Positions 1-9,123 of a stretch of DNA of 64,000 nt are shown piece after piece; position 1 is the stretch's first letter; the number at the start of each line of letters is the position of its first letter. The position numbers and the translations under genes were made by a program. The stretch covers positions 1,215,001 to 1,279,000 of the forward strand of contig NZ_AP018498.1 in the NCBI RefSeq assembly GCF_003569745.1, written 5' to 3'. The stretch comes from Altererythrobacter sp. B11 (GTDB lineage: Bacteria > Pseudomonadota > Alphaproteobacteria > Sphingomonadales > Sphingomonadaceae). The notes beneath the pieces are model-generated. The model made no database searches, was not told the DNA's origin, and saw only the letters and a list, made by a program, of their open reading frames with translations.

Positions 1-1554
1 CGTGCGTGCCAGCGCGGCGCTGAACTTGCCGGCGATGGCCCGCGGCACCTGGAAGTGCGTCTCGCTCGCGGCGATACGGATCGCGCCCACTTCGCCCCGT
101 GTGATGTGGCCGCGCCGGCACAGCAGCGGCAGGATCCAGCGCGGATCGGCATTCTGCCGCCGGCCGATATCCATGCGGAACCACACGACATCCTCGAAAC
201 CGGGGCGATGCCGCTCCTGCTGGGCGGCCCGGCGCGCTTCTGGCGTGTTCTCGATCAGCTCTTCGGGCTGGGGCATGGCCGCGCGATGCGACCGGACCAG
301 CGCGGCGGCGATATCCTCGGGCGAGCGCTCTTCCAGCAAGCGGCTGGCCAGCGCACGGTCTTCCTCGTCGAATTCGACGGGCTGAAGCAGGGCCGCGAGC
401 AGGCGTTCGCGATCCTGCGTGCGGATTTCGGCGGGCGAGGGGGCGCCGATCCATTCGGCCTCGATCCGCGCGCCACGCAGCATGGCTTCCACCCGCCGGC
501 GGCGCGGATAGGGCACGATCAGCACGGCCGTGCCCTTCTTGCCCGCGCGGCCCGTGCGGCCGGAGCGGTGCTGCAGCGTTTCCGCATCGCGCGGAATTTC
601 GACGTGAATGACGAGGCTGAGCGTGGGCAGGTCGATGCCGCGCGCGGCCACATCCGTGGCGACGCAGACGCGCGCGCGCCGGTCGCGCAGCGCCTGAAGC
701 GCGTGGTTGCGTTCGGATTGCGAATGTTCGCCCGACAGCGCCACCACGGCGAAGCCCCGCTCCTGCAGCATGGCGTGCAGGCGGCGGACATTGTCGCGCG
801 TGGCGCAGAACAGGATAGCCGTTTCCGCCTCGTGGAAGCGCAGCAGATTGACCACGGCGGCCTCGATCTCTGCCGGGGCTACAGTGACAGCCTGATAGGC
901 GATATCGCCATGCCCGCGATCATCCCCCACGGTGGAGAGGCGCAGCGCATCGCGCTGATAACGCCGGGCCAGCGCCACGATCGGCTTCGGCATGGTGGCG
1001 GAAAACAGCAGCGTGCGCCGTTTGGCAGGCGTGGCATCGAGGATTTCCTCGAGATCCTCGCGGAAGCCCATGTCGAGCATCTCGTCCGCCTCGTCGAGCA
1101 CAACCGCCTTCAACGCGGAGAGATCGAGCGCGCCGCGTTCCAGATGGTCGCGCAGGCGGCCGGGCGTGCCGACCACGATATGCGCGCCGCCCTGCAGGTT
1201 CCGCCGCTCGCGCGAGGCATCCATCCCGCCCACGCAGGTGGCGATGCGCGCGCCGGCCCTGGCATAGAGCCAGGCGAGCTCGCGGCTCACCTGCAGCGCC
1301 AGTTCACGCGTGGGGGCGATCACCAGCGCCAGCGGGGTCAGCGCGAACGGCAGCTTGCCCTCCGCATCCAGCAGATCGGAGGCGAAGGCGAGGCCGAAGG
1401 CCACGGTCTTGCCCGATCCGGTCTGCGCGGAGACGACAAGGTCACGGCCCGCGGCTTCGGGCGAAAGTACGGCCGCCTGCACGGCGGTGGGGGCGGCATA
1501 GCCCCGCTCGGTAAGCGCCTCGGCAAGCACGGGCGGAAGATCGGTAAAGGTCAT
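1..1554 (-). CDS. DEAD-box ATP-dependent RNA helicase (3' end outside window)
   Basis: Cytoplasmic RNA helicase that remodels structured RNA, as in ribosome assembly or mRNA decay. The reading frame is open from an ATG at 1554 down to base 1 without a stop, so 518 codons are visible and the C-terminus is missing. Visible motifs are Walker A AQTGSGKT (residues 43-50), PTREL, DEAD (154-157), SAT, and motif VI HRSGRTGRAG. The last visible part (EVGAIRIAASETHFQVPRAI) resembles the DbpA/CsdA-type RNA-binding domain, so a DeaD/DbpA-like protein is more likely than RhlE. It lies downstream of the flavoprotein gene on the same strand, separated by a hairpin. Family is certain; the exact RNA substrate is not. 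Confidence 0.93.
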   Translation of the reverse strand, partial: MTFTDLPPVLAEALTERGYAAPTAVQAAVLSPEAAGRDLVVSAQTGSGKTVAFGLAFASDLLDAEGKLPFALTPLALVIAPTRELALQVSRELAWLYARAGARIATCVGGMDASRERRNLQGGAHIVVGTPGRLRDHLERGALDLSALKAVVLDEADEMLDMGFREDLEEILDATPAKRRTLLFSATMPKPIVALARRYQRDALRLSTVGDDRGHGDIAYQAVTVAPAEIEAAVVNLLRFHEAETAILFCATRDNVRRLHAMLQERGFAVVALSGEHSQSERNHALQALRDRRARVCVATDVAARGIDLPTLSLVIHVEIPRDAETLQHRSGRTGRAGKKGTAVLIVPYPRRRRVEAMLRGARIEAEWIGAPSPAEIRTQDRERLLAALLQPVEFDEEDRALASRLLEERSPEDIAAALVRSHRAAMPQPEELIENTPEARRAAQQERHRPGFEDVVWFRMDIGRRQNADPRWILPLLCRRGHITRGEVGAIRIAASETHFQVPRAIAGKFSAALART

Positions 1555-1570
1555 GATACTCACAAACAGT

Positions 1571-1592
1571 CCGGGCCGCTTCGGCGGCCGGG
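1571..1592 (-). terminator. GC-rich hairpin between flavoprotein and helicase genes
   Basis: An inverted repeat CCGGGCCGC / GCGGCCGGG with a 4-base loop and one mismatch lies in the 44-base gap between the stop of the flavoprotein gene and the start of the helicase gene, both on the minus strand. On that strand it is followed only by a short ACTGTTTG stretch, so it is at best a weak terminator or an attenuator. Confidence 0.4.
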
Positions 1593-1598
1593 GGATTT

Positions 1599-2771
1599 TC
1601 AAAGCGATTGTGCGGCAGCCCATCCGCTGGACCAGGCCCACTGGAAGTTATAGCCGCCCAGCCAGCCGGTCACATCGACGGCTTCGCCGATCGCATACAG
1701 CCCCGGAACGCGTTTGGCTTCCATTGTTTTCGAAGAAAGTTCGGCGGTGCTGATCCCGCCGGCCGTTACCTCCGCCTTGGCGAAGCCTTCGGTTCCGTTC
1801 GGATGGAAGCGCCACTGCGCCAGCCGCGCCTCCGCTTCGCGCAGTCGCGCATCCGTGGTGTTCGCCAGCGTGCCATCGATCCCAAGCCGTTCGGAAAGCA
1901 CTATGGCCAGCCTATCGGGCAATGCGCTGCGCAGGACCGCCCTGACGGTCGCTTGCGGCTGCGTGCGTTTCGCCTCCACCAGCCATCCGGCCGCGCTGTC
2001 GGGCAGGAAGTCGATGCCGATGGGCTCTCCGTGCCGCCAGTAAGACGAGATCTGCAGGATAGCCGGGCCCGACAGGCCACGATGGGTGAACAGTGCCGCC
2101 TCCCGAAATGCGGCCTTGCCGGCGGTGGCGATGACCTCCGTGGCGACGCCCGAAAGATCGCGGAACAGCGCTTCGCCTCCGCCCAGCGTCAGCGGCACCA
2201 GGGCCGGGCGCGGCTCCACCACCTTCAGGCCGAACTGCCGGGCAAGGTCATAGGCGAAAGCGGTGGCGCCCATCTTGGGAATGGAAGGGCCGCCGGTGGC
2301 GATCACCAGTGCAGGGGCGGCAAAGGCGCCGCGCTGGGTGGTGACGGTGAAGCGGCCATCGGCATGGCTCACGGCGGTGATGCCATGGCCGCATTCCACT
2401 CGCCCGCCGCTCTGCTCCGTCTCTCGCAGCAGCATCTCGAGCACTTCGCGCGCGGAGCCGTCACAAAACAGCTGGCCCAGCGTCTTTTCATGCCAGGCGA
2501 TGCCGTGCGCTTCCACCAGCGCGAGGAAATCCGCGGCCGTGTAGCGGCTCAGCGCCGAGAGGGCGAAATGCGGATTGGCCGAGAGATACCGCTCCGGCGT
2601 CGCCTCCAGATTGGTGAAATTGCAGCGCCCGCCGCCGGAAATCAGGATCTTCTTGCCCGGCCCCTCGGCGTGGTCGAGCACCAGCACGCGCCGACCGCGC
2701 TTGCCCGCTTCGGCGGCGCAGAACAGCCCGGCGGCCCCGGCACCCAGTATGATCGCGTCGTATTCGCTCAT
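1599..2771 (-). CDS. NAD(P)/FAD-dependent oxidoreductase, HI0933/YhiN (BaiN) family
   Basis: A soluble flavoprotein of 390 residues. The N-terminus carries a dinucleotide-binding GAGAAG (residues 10-15) after a beta strand, then the family signature GKKILISGGGRCNFTN. The C-terminus has the second FAD contact GLYAIGEAVDVTGWLGGYN. Length and motifs match the HI0933-like family, whose members are annotated as aminoacetone oxidase-like or BaiN-like; the physiological substrate is generally unknown. It stands alone on the minus strand upstream of the helicase gene and is divergent from the efflux operon. Family certain, function not. Confidence 0.9.
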   Translation of the reverse strand: MSEYDAIILGAGAAGLFCAAEAGKRGRRVLVLDHAEGPGKKILISGGGRCNFTNLEATPERYLSANPHFALSALSRYTAADFLALVEAHGIAWHEKTLGQLFCDGSAREVLEMLLRETEQSGGRVECGHGITAVSHADGRFTVTTQRGAFAAPALVIATGGPSIPKMGATAFAYDLARQFGLKVVEPRPALVPLTLGGGEALFRDLSGVATEVIATAGKAAFREAALFTHRGLSGPAILQISSYWRHGEPIGIDFLPDSAAGWLVEAKRTQPQATVRAVLRSALPDRLAIVLSERLGIDGTLANTTDARLREAEARLAQWRFHPNGTEGFAKAEVTAGGISTAELSSKTMEAKRVPGLYAIGEAVDVTGWLGGYNFQWAWSSGWAAAQSL

Positions 2772-3204
2772 GCCGGGCGCTTAGTCGATTTGCGGTGTCT
2801 GTGCGCCCCTTAATAGCGGGGCGCCGGTTGCCGGACGTTGCGTTCCGCCATGCCCTTGGAACACGCTGGAACAGGGTTCATGCCAAAAAATTCCTTTGCC
2901 AAACCATGGACTTGCAAAAGGGGCGTGGGGGCGTGGGGGCGCGGAGGGGGCGGATCGACATCGCACCATTCAGCAGCACCACCGGAAGGTAGGAAAGCCC
3001 GCCGCTGTCTCGGGAGAGATTGCCGCCGTGTGCGCCACCGCGCTGCAGCTTATGCGACAAATGGATACGAACGCCCCATTGACGAGCTTTCGCAAACGCA
3101 GCATGCGCCGGGACTGGCAATGGCGCGAACCGCTGCGCGCCTCGGCCGGGCTGAACGCTCGCTTCGCGCTGGCCTTTGTCCGATCGTTTGACAGGAGGTC
3201 CAGC
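2772..3204. other. Divergent intergenic region upstream of the efflux operon
   Basis: About 430 bases between the divergent flavoprotein gene and the RND adaptor gene. The only clear element is a perfect Shine-Dalgarno AGGAGG at 3192-3197 just before the adaptor coding frame. No local TetR, MarR or two-component regulator gene for the efflux operon and no clear palindromic operator was recognised. Reading frames across the stretch have no family-like sequence. Confidence 0.5.
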
Positions 3205-4446
3205 ATTTTCCGCAAGCTGTCGCACTGCCTGATACGCTTTCCCTCGCTCGATCCCCTCGTTCGCCTGGGTGCGGCTTTACGCGCGATCAACCTGCGCACG
3301 TCCTCCGCATTTGCGGCCGGGCCGCTTGTGCTGGCCCTCTCGGCCTGCTCCGGCGGCGACCAGCCGCCTGCGCGCCCCGCGCCGGAGGTCGGCTATGTGG
3401 TCGCAAAGGCGTCGGCAGTGCCGATCCCCGTTTCGCTGTCCGGCCGGACGGTGGCCTATGAAACCAGCGAGGTGCGGCCGCAGGTTACCGGCATCATCCG
3501 CCGCCGCCTGTTCGAAGAAGGCGGGCTGGTGCGTGCCGGGCAGCCGCTCTACCAGATCGACGACCGGCTGTTCGTGGCGGCGGTGAACCAGGCGGAGGCC
3601 AATCTTGCCAGCGCCAAGGCCACGGCCGAAGCGGCAGAGGCACGCGCCAAGCGTTATCGCCCGCTGGCCGAGATCGAGGCGGTGGCGCAGCAGGATTATA
3701 CCGATGCGCAGGCGCAGGCACGCGAGGCACAGGCCGCCGTGGCGCAGGCTTCCGCCGCGCTGCAGACGGCGCGGGTCAATCTGGCCTTCACCAAGGTCGC
3801 CGCGCCGATCAGCGGGCGGATCGGCCGTTCGCTCCAGACCATCGGTGCGCTGGCCAGCGCCAATCAGGCGGAGCCGCTGGCGATCATCCAGCGGCTGGAT
3901 CCGATATTCGTCGACATGCAGGAATCGAGTTCCAACATGGTCGCGCTGCAGCAGGCGCTGGCGAAAGGGCGGTTGCAGCCTGGCAGCACCAGCGTGCGGC
4001 TGAAGCTGGAGGATGGGGGCGAATACCCGTATCGCGGGACCGTGCAGTTTTCCGAAGTCACCGTGGACCAGAGCACGGGCACGGTGACGCTGCGCGCGCG
4101 CTTCCCCAATCCCGACGGACTTCTGCTGCCCGGGATGTTCGTTACGGCGACGTTCGAACAGGCGGTGCAGCCATCGGCCATCCTCGTGCCGCAGCCGGCA
4201 GTGCAGCGCGATTTCGACGGTTCGGCCTTCGTCTATATCGTGGATGCCGAGAACAAGGCGAAGCGGCGCAAGGTCTCTGCGGAGCGGACCCAGGGCACCG
4301 ACTGGGTGATTACCAGCGGGCTCAAGACCGGGGACAAGGTAATCACGCAGGCGCCCTCCACGCTGCGGCAGGATACCGAAGTGCGCGCCGTGCCGCAGGA
4401 CACCCCGCAGCGCGTGGGCGCACCCCAGGGCGCGAAGCCGGGCTGA
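3205..4446 (+). CDS. RND efflux periplasmic adaptor (membrane fusion protein, AcrA/MexA type)
   Basis: Periplasmic lipoprotein adaptor joining the inner-membrane RND pump to the outer-membrane channel. A lipobox LALSAC precedes the mature part; then come the lipoyl/hairpin region with long Ala/Glu-rich coiled coils (QAEANLASAKATAEAAEARA), and the beta-barrel domain ending PGMFVTATFEQ. The frame is open much further upstream, but the only good ribosome site (AGGAGG, 3192-3197) sits 7 bases before an ATT at 3205. The nearest upstream ATG, 3103, would give an 80-residue leader and has no ribosome site. I therefore place the start at 3205 with reservation. The stop is 4 bases before the pump gene, so the two are co-transcribed. 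Confidence 0.88.
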   Translation: MFRKLSHCLIRFPSLDPLVRLGAALRAINLRTSSAFAAGPLVLALSACSGGDQPPARPAPEVGYVVAKASAVPIPVSLSGRTVAYETSEVRPQVTGIIRRRLFEEGGLVRAGQPLYQIDDRLFVAAVNQAEANLASAKATAEAAEARAKRYRPLAEIEAVAQQDYTDAQAQAREAQAAVAQASAALQTARVNLAFTKVAAPISGRIGRSLQTIGALASANQAEPLAIIQRLDPIFVDMQESSSNMVALQQALAKGRLQPGSTSVRLKLEDGGEYPYRGTVQFSEVTVDQSTGTVTLRARFPNPDGLLLPGMFVTATFEQAVQPSAILVPQPAVQRDFDGSAFVYIVDAENKAKRRKVSAERTQGTDWVITSGLKTGDKVITQAPSTLRQDTEVRAVPQDTPQRVGAPQGAKPG

Positions 4447-4450
4447 GACA

Positions 4451-7400
4451 ATGTCGCGGGTATTCATCGACCGGCCGATTTTCGCCTGGGTGCTGGCGAT
4501 CATTGTGATGTTGGCGGGGCTGGGTGCGCTGCGCGCCCTGCCGATCGAGCAATATCCCGACATCGCGCCGACCAACGTCAACATCAACGCGAACTATCCC
4601 GGCGCCTCGGCCGAGACGGTGGAGAACAGCGTCACCCAGGTGCTGGAGCAGCAGCTCACCGGGCTGGACGGCATGCTCTATTTCAGCTCGCAATCGAGCT
4701 CGCGCGGGCAGGCCAGCATCACCGTCACCTTTGCCAAGGGCGTCGATCCCGACATCGCGCAGGTGCAGGTGCAGAACAAGATCCAGACCGCGATACCCCG
4801 TTTGCCGCAGGATGTGCAGGCGCAGGGCGTGCGGGTGACCAAGTCGAATGCGGACACGCTGCTGCTCGTCGCCGTCTATGACCTCACCGACACGCGATCC
4901 TTCCAGGACGTGTCGGATTATCTCTCATCGAACATCCAGGATCCGCTCTCGCGCGTGGAGGGCGTGGGCGATGTGAATGTGTTCGGCGCGCCGCATGCCA
5001 TGCGCATCTGGCTCAACCCCAATCGGCTGGCCGCCTATTCGCTGATGCCGGGCGATGTGATCGACGCGATCCGCACGCAGAATTCGGAAGTTGCCGCCGG
5101 CGACGTGGGCGGCTTGCCCGCGCCGGAGGGACAATTGCTCAGCGCCACCGTAACTGCGCAGTCACGGTTGCAAACGCCCGAACAGTTCCGCGCGATCGTG
5201 CTCAAGACGCTGAGCAACGGCTCCAGCGTCACCGTGGGCGATGTGGCGCGGGTGGAAATCGGCGCGCAGAGCTACACCACGATCCTGCAGATGAACGGCC
5301 ATCCCGGCGCGGGCATGGCGATCCAGCTTTCGCCCGGATCGGACGCGCTGCGCACCGCCGATCTGGTCAAGGCGAAGATGGATGAACTGGCGCAGTCGCT
5401 GCCGGACGGCATGGAATATGCCTATGCCAACGATGCCACGAGTTTCATCCGCCTTTCCGTCAGCGAGGTGCAGAAATCGCTGCTGGAAGCGGTGGTGCTC
5501 GTCGTCATTGTCATGTTCGTCTTCCTGCAGAGCTGGCGCGCGTTGCTGGTGCCGGCGATCGCCGTGCCTGTTGTCCTCCTCGGCACGCTGGCCGTGTTCT
5601 ATCTCGCGGGCTTCTCGCTCAATACGCTGACCCTGTTCGGCATGGTGCTCGCCATCGGCCTGCTGGTGGATGACGCCATCGTGGTGGTCGAGAATGTCGA
5701 GCGCCTGATGGAAGAGAATCCCGGGATGACCGCCCGGGAAGCGACGATCGAATCCATGGGCGAGCTGCAGGTGGCGCTGGTTGCCATCGCGCTGGTCCTT
5801 TCCGCCGTGTTCCTGCCCATGGCTTTCTTCGGCGGCTCCACCGGCGTGATCTATCGTCAGTTCTCCGTCACCATCATTTCCGCCATGGTGCTTTCGGTGA
5901 TGGTAGCGCTGGTGCTGAGCCCGGCGATCACTGCCACGCTGATGAAGCCGAAGAAGGCGCGGGCGGAGCATGTGGAGGGCGCGCCGCGGAGCCGCTTCGC
6001 CGGCATCCAGAGGGTGCTTTACCGCGCGCAGGACGGCTTCAATCGCAATTTCGAGCGGCTGGTGGAGCGCTATCTGCGCGCGGTGCGTGCGGTGGTGGAC
6101 CGCAAATGGCTGTTCATCGGCATCTACCTCCTCGTCGTGGCAGTGCTGGTGCTGCTGTTCCTGCGCCTGCCCGGGGGCTTCCTCCCGAACGAGGATCAGG
6201 GGCGGGTGATGATCCAGTATCGCCTCCCCGCCGGCGCGACGCAGACACGCACGCTGGAAGTGCGCGACAAGATCTACAAATATCTCCGCGAGAACGAGGG
6301 GGCGAACACGGATTCGATCTTTCTTGTGGCGGGCGGCGGCACCTCCGGCCAGAACAGCGGGCAGGGCTTCGTCAATTTGAAGCACTGGGACGATCGCCCG
6401 GGGGCGGAAAACACCGCGGCGGCAATCTCGCAGCGCGCGACCATGGCCTTTTCGGGCCTGCGCGATGCGCAGGTGTTCACGCTGGTGCCCGGCGCAGTGC
6501 GCGGGCTCGGCAGTTCCGCCGGCTTCGACATGCAGTTCCAGAACGTCAGCGGGATGAGCCACGAGGCTTTCCTGAAGGCGCGCGACGAGTTGATCGCGGC
6601 GGCCAATGCCGATCCCCGGCTGGCGCAGGTGCGCGAGAGCGAACTGCCCGATGAAGCGACGCTGAAGGTCGATCTCGACACCCAGCGGCTGACCGCCTTC
6701 GGGCTTTCGCCCAATGATGTGAACACCACTCTCTCCGCCGCATGGGGCGGGCGCTATGTGAACGACTTCATCGACAAGGGCCGGGTGAAGCGCGTTTACG
6801 TGCAGGGCGATGCGCAATACCGCGCCGCGCCGGAGGATCTCTCGCAATGGTTCGTCCGTTCGAGCGATGGCGGAATGGCGCCGTTTTCGGCATTCTCCAC
6901 CCTCAGCTGGGCGACCACGCCATCCACCACCGGCCGTTTCCAGGGCGTGCCCTCCTTCGGGATTTCCGGGCAGGCGGCCCCGGGCGTGAGTTCGGGCCAG
7001 GCGATGGACGAGATGGTCCAGCTCGCCAGCCGCTTCCCGGGCACGGCTGTCGCATGGTCGGGGGCGTCCTATGAGGAGCGCCAGTCTTCGGGGCAGGCGC
7101 CGCTTCTCTATGCGCTGTCGCTGCTGGTGGTGTTCCTGTGCCTTGCGGCGCTTTATGAAAGCTGGTCGATCCCCGTGGCCGTGCTGCTGGTGATCCCGCT
7201 CGGGCTGGTCGGCGCGGTGTTCGCCGCCACTCTGCGCGGGCTGGAAAACGACGTCTTCCTGCAGATCGGCCTGCTGACGACGATGGGCCTTGCTTCCAAG
7301 AACGCGATCCTGATGATCGAATTCGCGGAACAGGAAGAGAAGAAGGGCGCGCGGATCATCGATGCCGTGGTCACTGCGGCCAGGATCCGCCTGCGGCCGA

Positions 7401-7642
7401 TCCTGATGACCAGCTTCGCCTTCATCTTCGGCGTGCTGCCGCTGGCAATTTCCACCGGTGCGGGCGCAAACAGCCGCATCGCCATCGGCACCTCGGTGAT
7501 CGGCGGCATGCTGACGGCGAGCCTGCTGGCCGTGTTCTATATCCCGCTGCTGTTCGTCCTGGTGCGGCGCGGCACCCGCGATACGCTGAAGGCGCTGCAC
7601 CAGCGCTTCCGCCGCCGGCGGGACGGGGAGGCGGCCGCCTGA
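4451..7642 (+). CDS. RND multidrug efflux pump, HAE1 family (AcrB/MexB type)
   Basis: Inner-membrane proton/drug antiporter of 1063 residues, the normal family length. The N-terminus MSRVFIDRPIFAWVLAI and the paired acidic residues D407-D408 in GLLVDDAIVVVENV (proton relay, TM4) match AcrB. The second half repeats the fold, with GLASKNAILMIEFA in TM10. Large periplasmic loops follow TM1 and TM7. It sits between the adaptor gene and the outer-membrane channel gene with 4-base spacing and a 1-base stop/start overlap, so it forms a complete tripartite export operon. The substrate cannot be read from sequence; solvents, antibiotics or phenolics are typical. Confidence 0.97.
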   Translation: MSRVFIDRPIFAWVLAIIVMLAGLGALRALPIEQYPDIAPTNVNINANYPGASAETVENSVTQVLEQQLTGLDGMLYFSSQSSSRGQASITVTFAKGVDPDIAQVQVQNKIQTAIPRLPQDVQAQGVRVTKSNADTLLLVAVYDLTDTRSFQDVSDYLSSNIQDPLSRVEGVGDVNVFGAPHAMRIWLNPNRLAAYSLMPGDVIDAIRTQNSEVAAGDVGGLPAPEGQLLSATVTAQSRLQTPEQFRAIVLKTLSNGSSVTVGDVARVEIGAQSYTTILQMNGHPGAGMAIQLSPGSDALRTADLVKAKMDELAQSLPDGMEYAYANDATSFIRLSVSEVQKSLLEAVVLVVIVMFVFLQSWRALLVPAIAVPVVLLGTLAVFYLAGFSLNTLTLFGMVLAIGLLVDDAIVVVENVERLMEENPGMTAREATIESMGELQVALVAIALVLSAVFLPMAFFGGSTGVIYRQFSVTIISAMVLSVMVALVLSPAITATLMKPKKARAEHVEGAPRSRFAGIQRVLYRAQDGFNRNFERLVERYLRAVRAVVDRKWLFIGIYLLVVAVLVLLFLRLPGGFLPNEDQGRVMIQYRLPAGATQTRTLEVRDKIYKYLRENEGANTDSIFLVAGGGTSGQNSGQGFVNLKHWDDRPGAENTAAAISQRATMAFSGLRDAQVFTLVPGAVRGLGSSAGFDMQFQNVSGMSHEAFLKARDELIAAANADPRLAQVRESELPDEATLKVDLDTQRLTAFGLSPNDVNTTLSAAWGGRYVNDFIDKGRVKRVYVQGDAQYRAAPEDLSQWFVRSSDGGMAPFSAFSTLSWATTPSTTGRFQGVPSFGISGQAAPGVSSGQAMDEMVQLASRFPGTAVAWSGASYEERQSSGQAPLLYALSLLVVFLCLAALYESWSIPVAVLLVIPLGLVGAVFAATLRGLENDVFLQIGLLTTMGLASKNAILMIEFAEQEEKKGARIIDAVVTAARIRLRPILMTSFAFIFGVLPLAISTGAGANSRIAIGTSVIGGMLTASLLAVFYIPLLFVLVRRGTRDTLKALHQRFRRRRDGEAAA

Positions 7643-9057
7643 TGCGCGGGCTCGTCGTTCTCCTGCTTGGCACCGCGCTGGCGGGCTGCTCGCTCGCGCC
7701 CGACTATGCGCGGCCCCAGGCGCCGGTGCCGGAAAGCCTGCCGACCGGCGATGCCTATCTGCGCCAGAGCGAAGAGGCGCTGCCCACGGTGACCTATCGC
7801 GACGTGTTCCGCGATCCGCGCCTGCTGCGCCTGATCGGGCAGGCGCTGGAGAACAATCGCGACCTGCGCATCGCAGCCGCCAATCTGGCGGAGGCGCGGG
7901 CGCAGGTGCGCGTGACGCGTGCGGCGCAGTTCCCCGCGCTCGCGGTGGGCGCCTCCACCGATTATCGCGATCAGGGGGTGCAGGAGGGGCAGACCTACGC
8001 TCTGCAGGGCGGCATCTCCAATTTCGAGCTAGATCTGTTCGGCCGGCTGGCCAATGCCACGGCCGCACAGCGGGAACGCGCGCTGGCGACCGAAGCGGCG
8101 GCACGCACGGTGCGGATCGGCCTGGTGGGCGACATCGCTTCCACCTGGGCGACCTATGCGGCGGATCGCGACCTGCTGGAGATTGCGCAGGAGACGGCCA
8201 GCAATGCGCGCCGCAGCGTCGAGCTCACCCGGGCGCGGCTGGAAGGCGGCATCGCCCCGCGCACCGATCTGCGGCAGGCGGAGCAGGTGCTGGCGACGGC
8301 CGAAGGCGATCTGGCGCAGCAGACCGCAGCTCTCGCTGAAGACATAAACCTGATGCAGCTACTGGTGGGGGCGCCGTTTGACCGCGCCCTGCTACCTTCG
8401 GGGCTGGGAGAAATTGCCGAGACGATCGCCACGCTCCCGGCCGGCACCAGTTCAGATGTGCTGTTGCGGCGCCCGGACGTGATTCAGGCGGAATATCTCC
8501 TGCGTGCGGCCAATGCGGATATCGGCGTGGCGCGCGCGGCGCTGTTCCCTTCGATTTCGCTCACCGGCTTGCTGGGCGCCGCCAGCGGAGCGCTGGGGGA
8601 TCTCTTTACCGGCGATGCCTTTGGCGTGACCGCCACCGCCAGTGCCAGCGCCACGGTCTTCGACGCCGGTGGCCGCCGCGCCAATGTTGCGGCCACCCAG
8701 GCGCGTCGCGATGCCGCACTCGCCAGCTATGAGCGGGCGATCCAGACGGCATTTCGCGAAGTGTCCGATGCGCTGGCGACCCAGGGGACGATCGGAGATC
8801 GGCTGGCGGCGGCACGGCGCAACACCGATGCAGCGGCGGATACCGCGCGGCTGACCGAGGCCCGCTATCGCGGCGGGGTGGACAGTTTCCTGGCCAATCT
8901 GGTCGCGCAGCGCAGCCTCTATACGGCGCGGCGCTCGGAAGTGGCGGTGGCGCTGATCGGGCTGCAGAGCCGCATAGAGCTGTACCGCGTGCTGGGCGGC
9001 GATGCGGAGCTGGCGAGCCCGGCCACCGAACCCCCTCTTCCCGTGGCAGAGCCATAA
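7642..9057 (+). CDS. RND efflux outer-membrane channel lipoprotein (NodT/OprM family)
   Basis: TolC-like outer-membrane factor of 471 residues. It has a lipoprotein signal with lipobox LAGC (Cys16) and the family opening SLAPDYARPQAPVPES, with two repeats of the coiled-coil/barrel unit. The repeats are seen as LIGQALENNRDLRIAAANL and LLRRPDVIQAEYLLRAANAD. Its ATG overlaps the TGA of the pump gene (ATGA-type junction), so translation is coupled. It completes the export complex with the two preceding genes. Confidence 0.95.
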   Translation: MRGLVVLLLGTALAGCSLAPDYARPQAPVPESLPTGDAYLRQSEEALPTVTYRDVFRDPRLLRLIGQALENNRDLRIAAANLAEARAQVRVTRAAQFPALAVGASTDYRDQGVQEGQTYALQGGISNFELDLFGRLANATAAQRERALATEAAARTVRIGLVGDIASTWATYAADRDLLEIAQETASNARRSVELTRARLEGGIAPRTDLRQAEQVLATAEGDLAQQTAALAEDINLMQLLVGAPFDRALLPSGLGEIAETIATLPAGTSSDVLLRRPDVIQAEYLLRAANADIGVARAALFPSISLTGLLGAASGALGDLFTGDAFGVTATASASATVFDAGGRRANVAATQARRDAALASYERAIQTAFREVSDALATQGTIGDRLAAARRNTDAAADTARLTEARYRGGVDSFLANLVAQRSLYTARRSEVAVALIGLQSRIELYRVLGGDAELASPATEPPLPVAEP

Positions 9058-9123
9058 GGCGGCTGGAACGGCGCCGCAGCGCTCCTATCTTGTCGGTGAA
9101 GCCAGCCGAGAAGGGGACGAGCG

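Noticed and set aside
55-1653. A 532-codon plus-strand frame over the helicase
   Set aside because: The minus strand in the matching frame reads all DEAD-box helicase motifs without a stop to the window edge; the plus-strand frame has none.
5162-8104. A 980-codon open frame on the minus strand opposite the RND pump and channel genes
   Set aside because: Its translation is rich in His, Arg and Gln with no family motif, and the plus strand carries well-conserved RND proteins. It is a high-GC antisense shadow.
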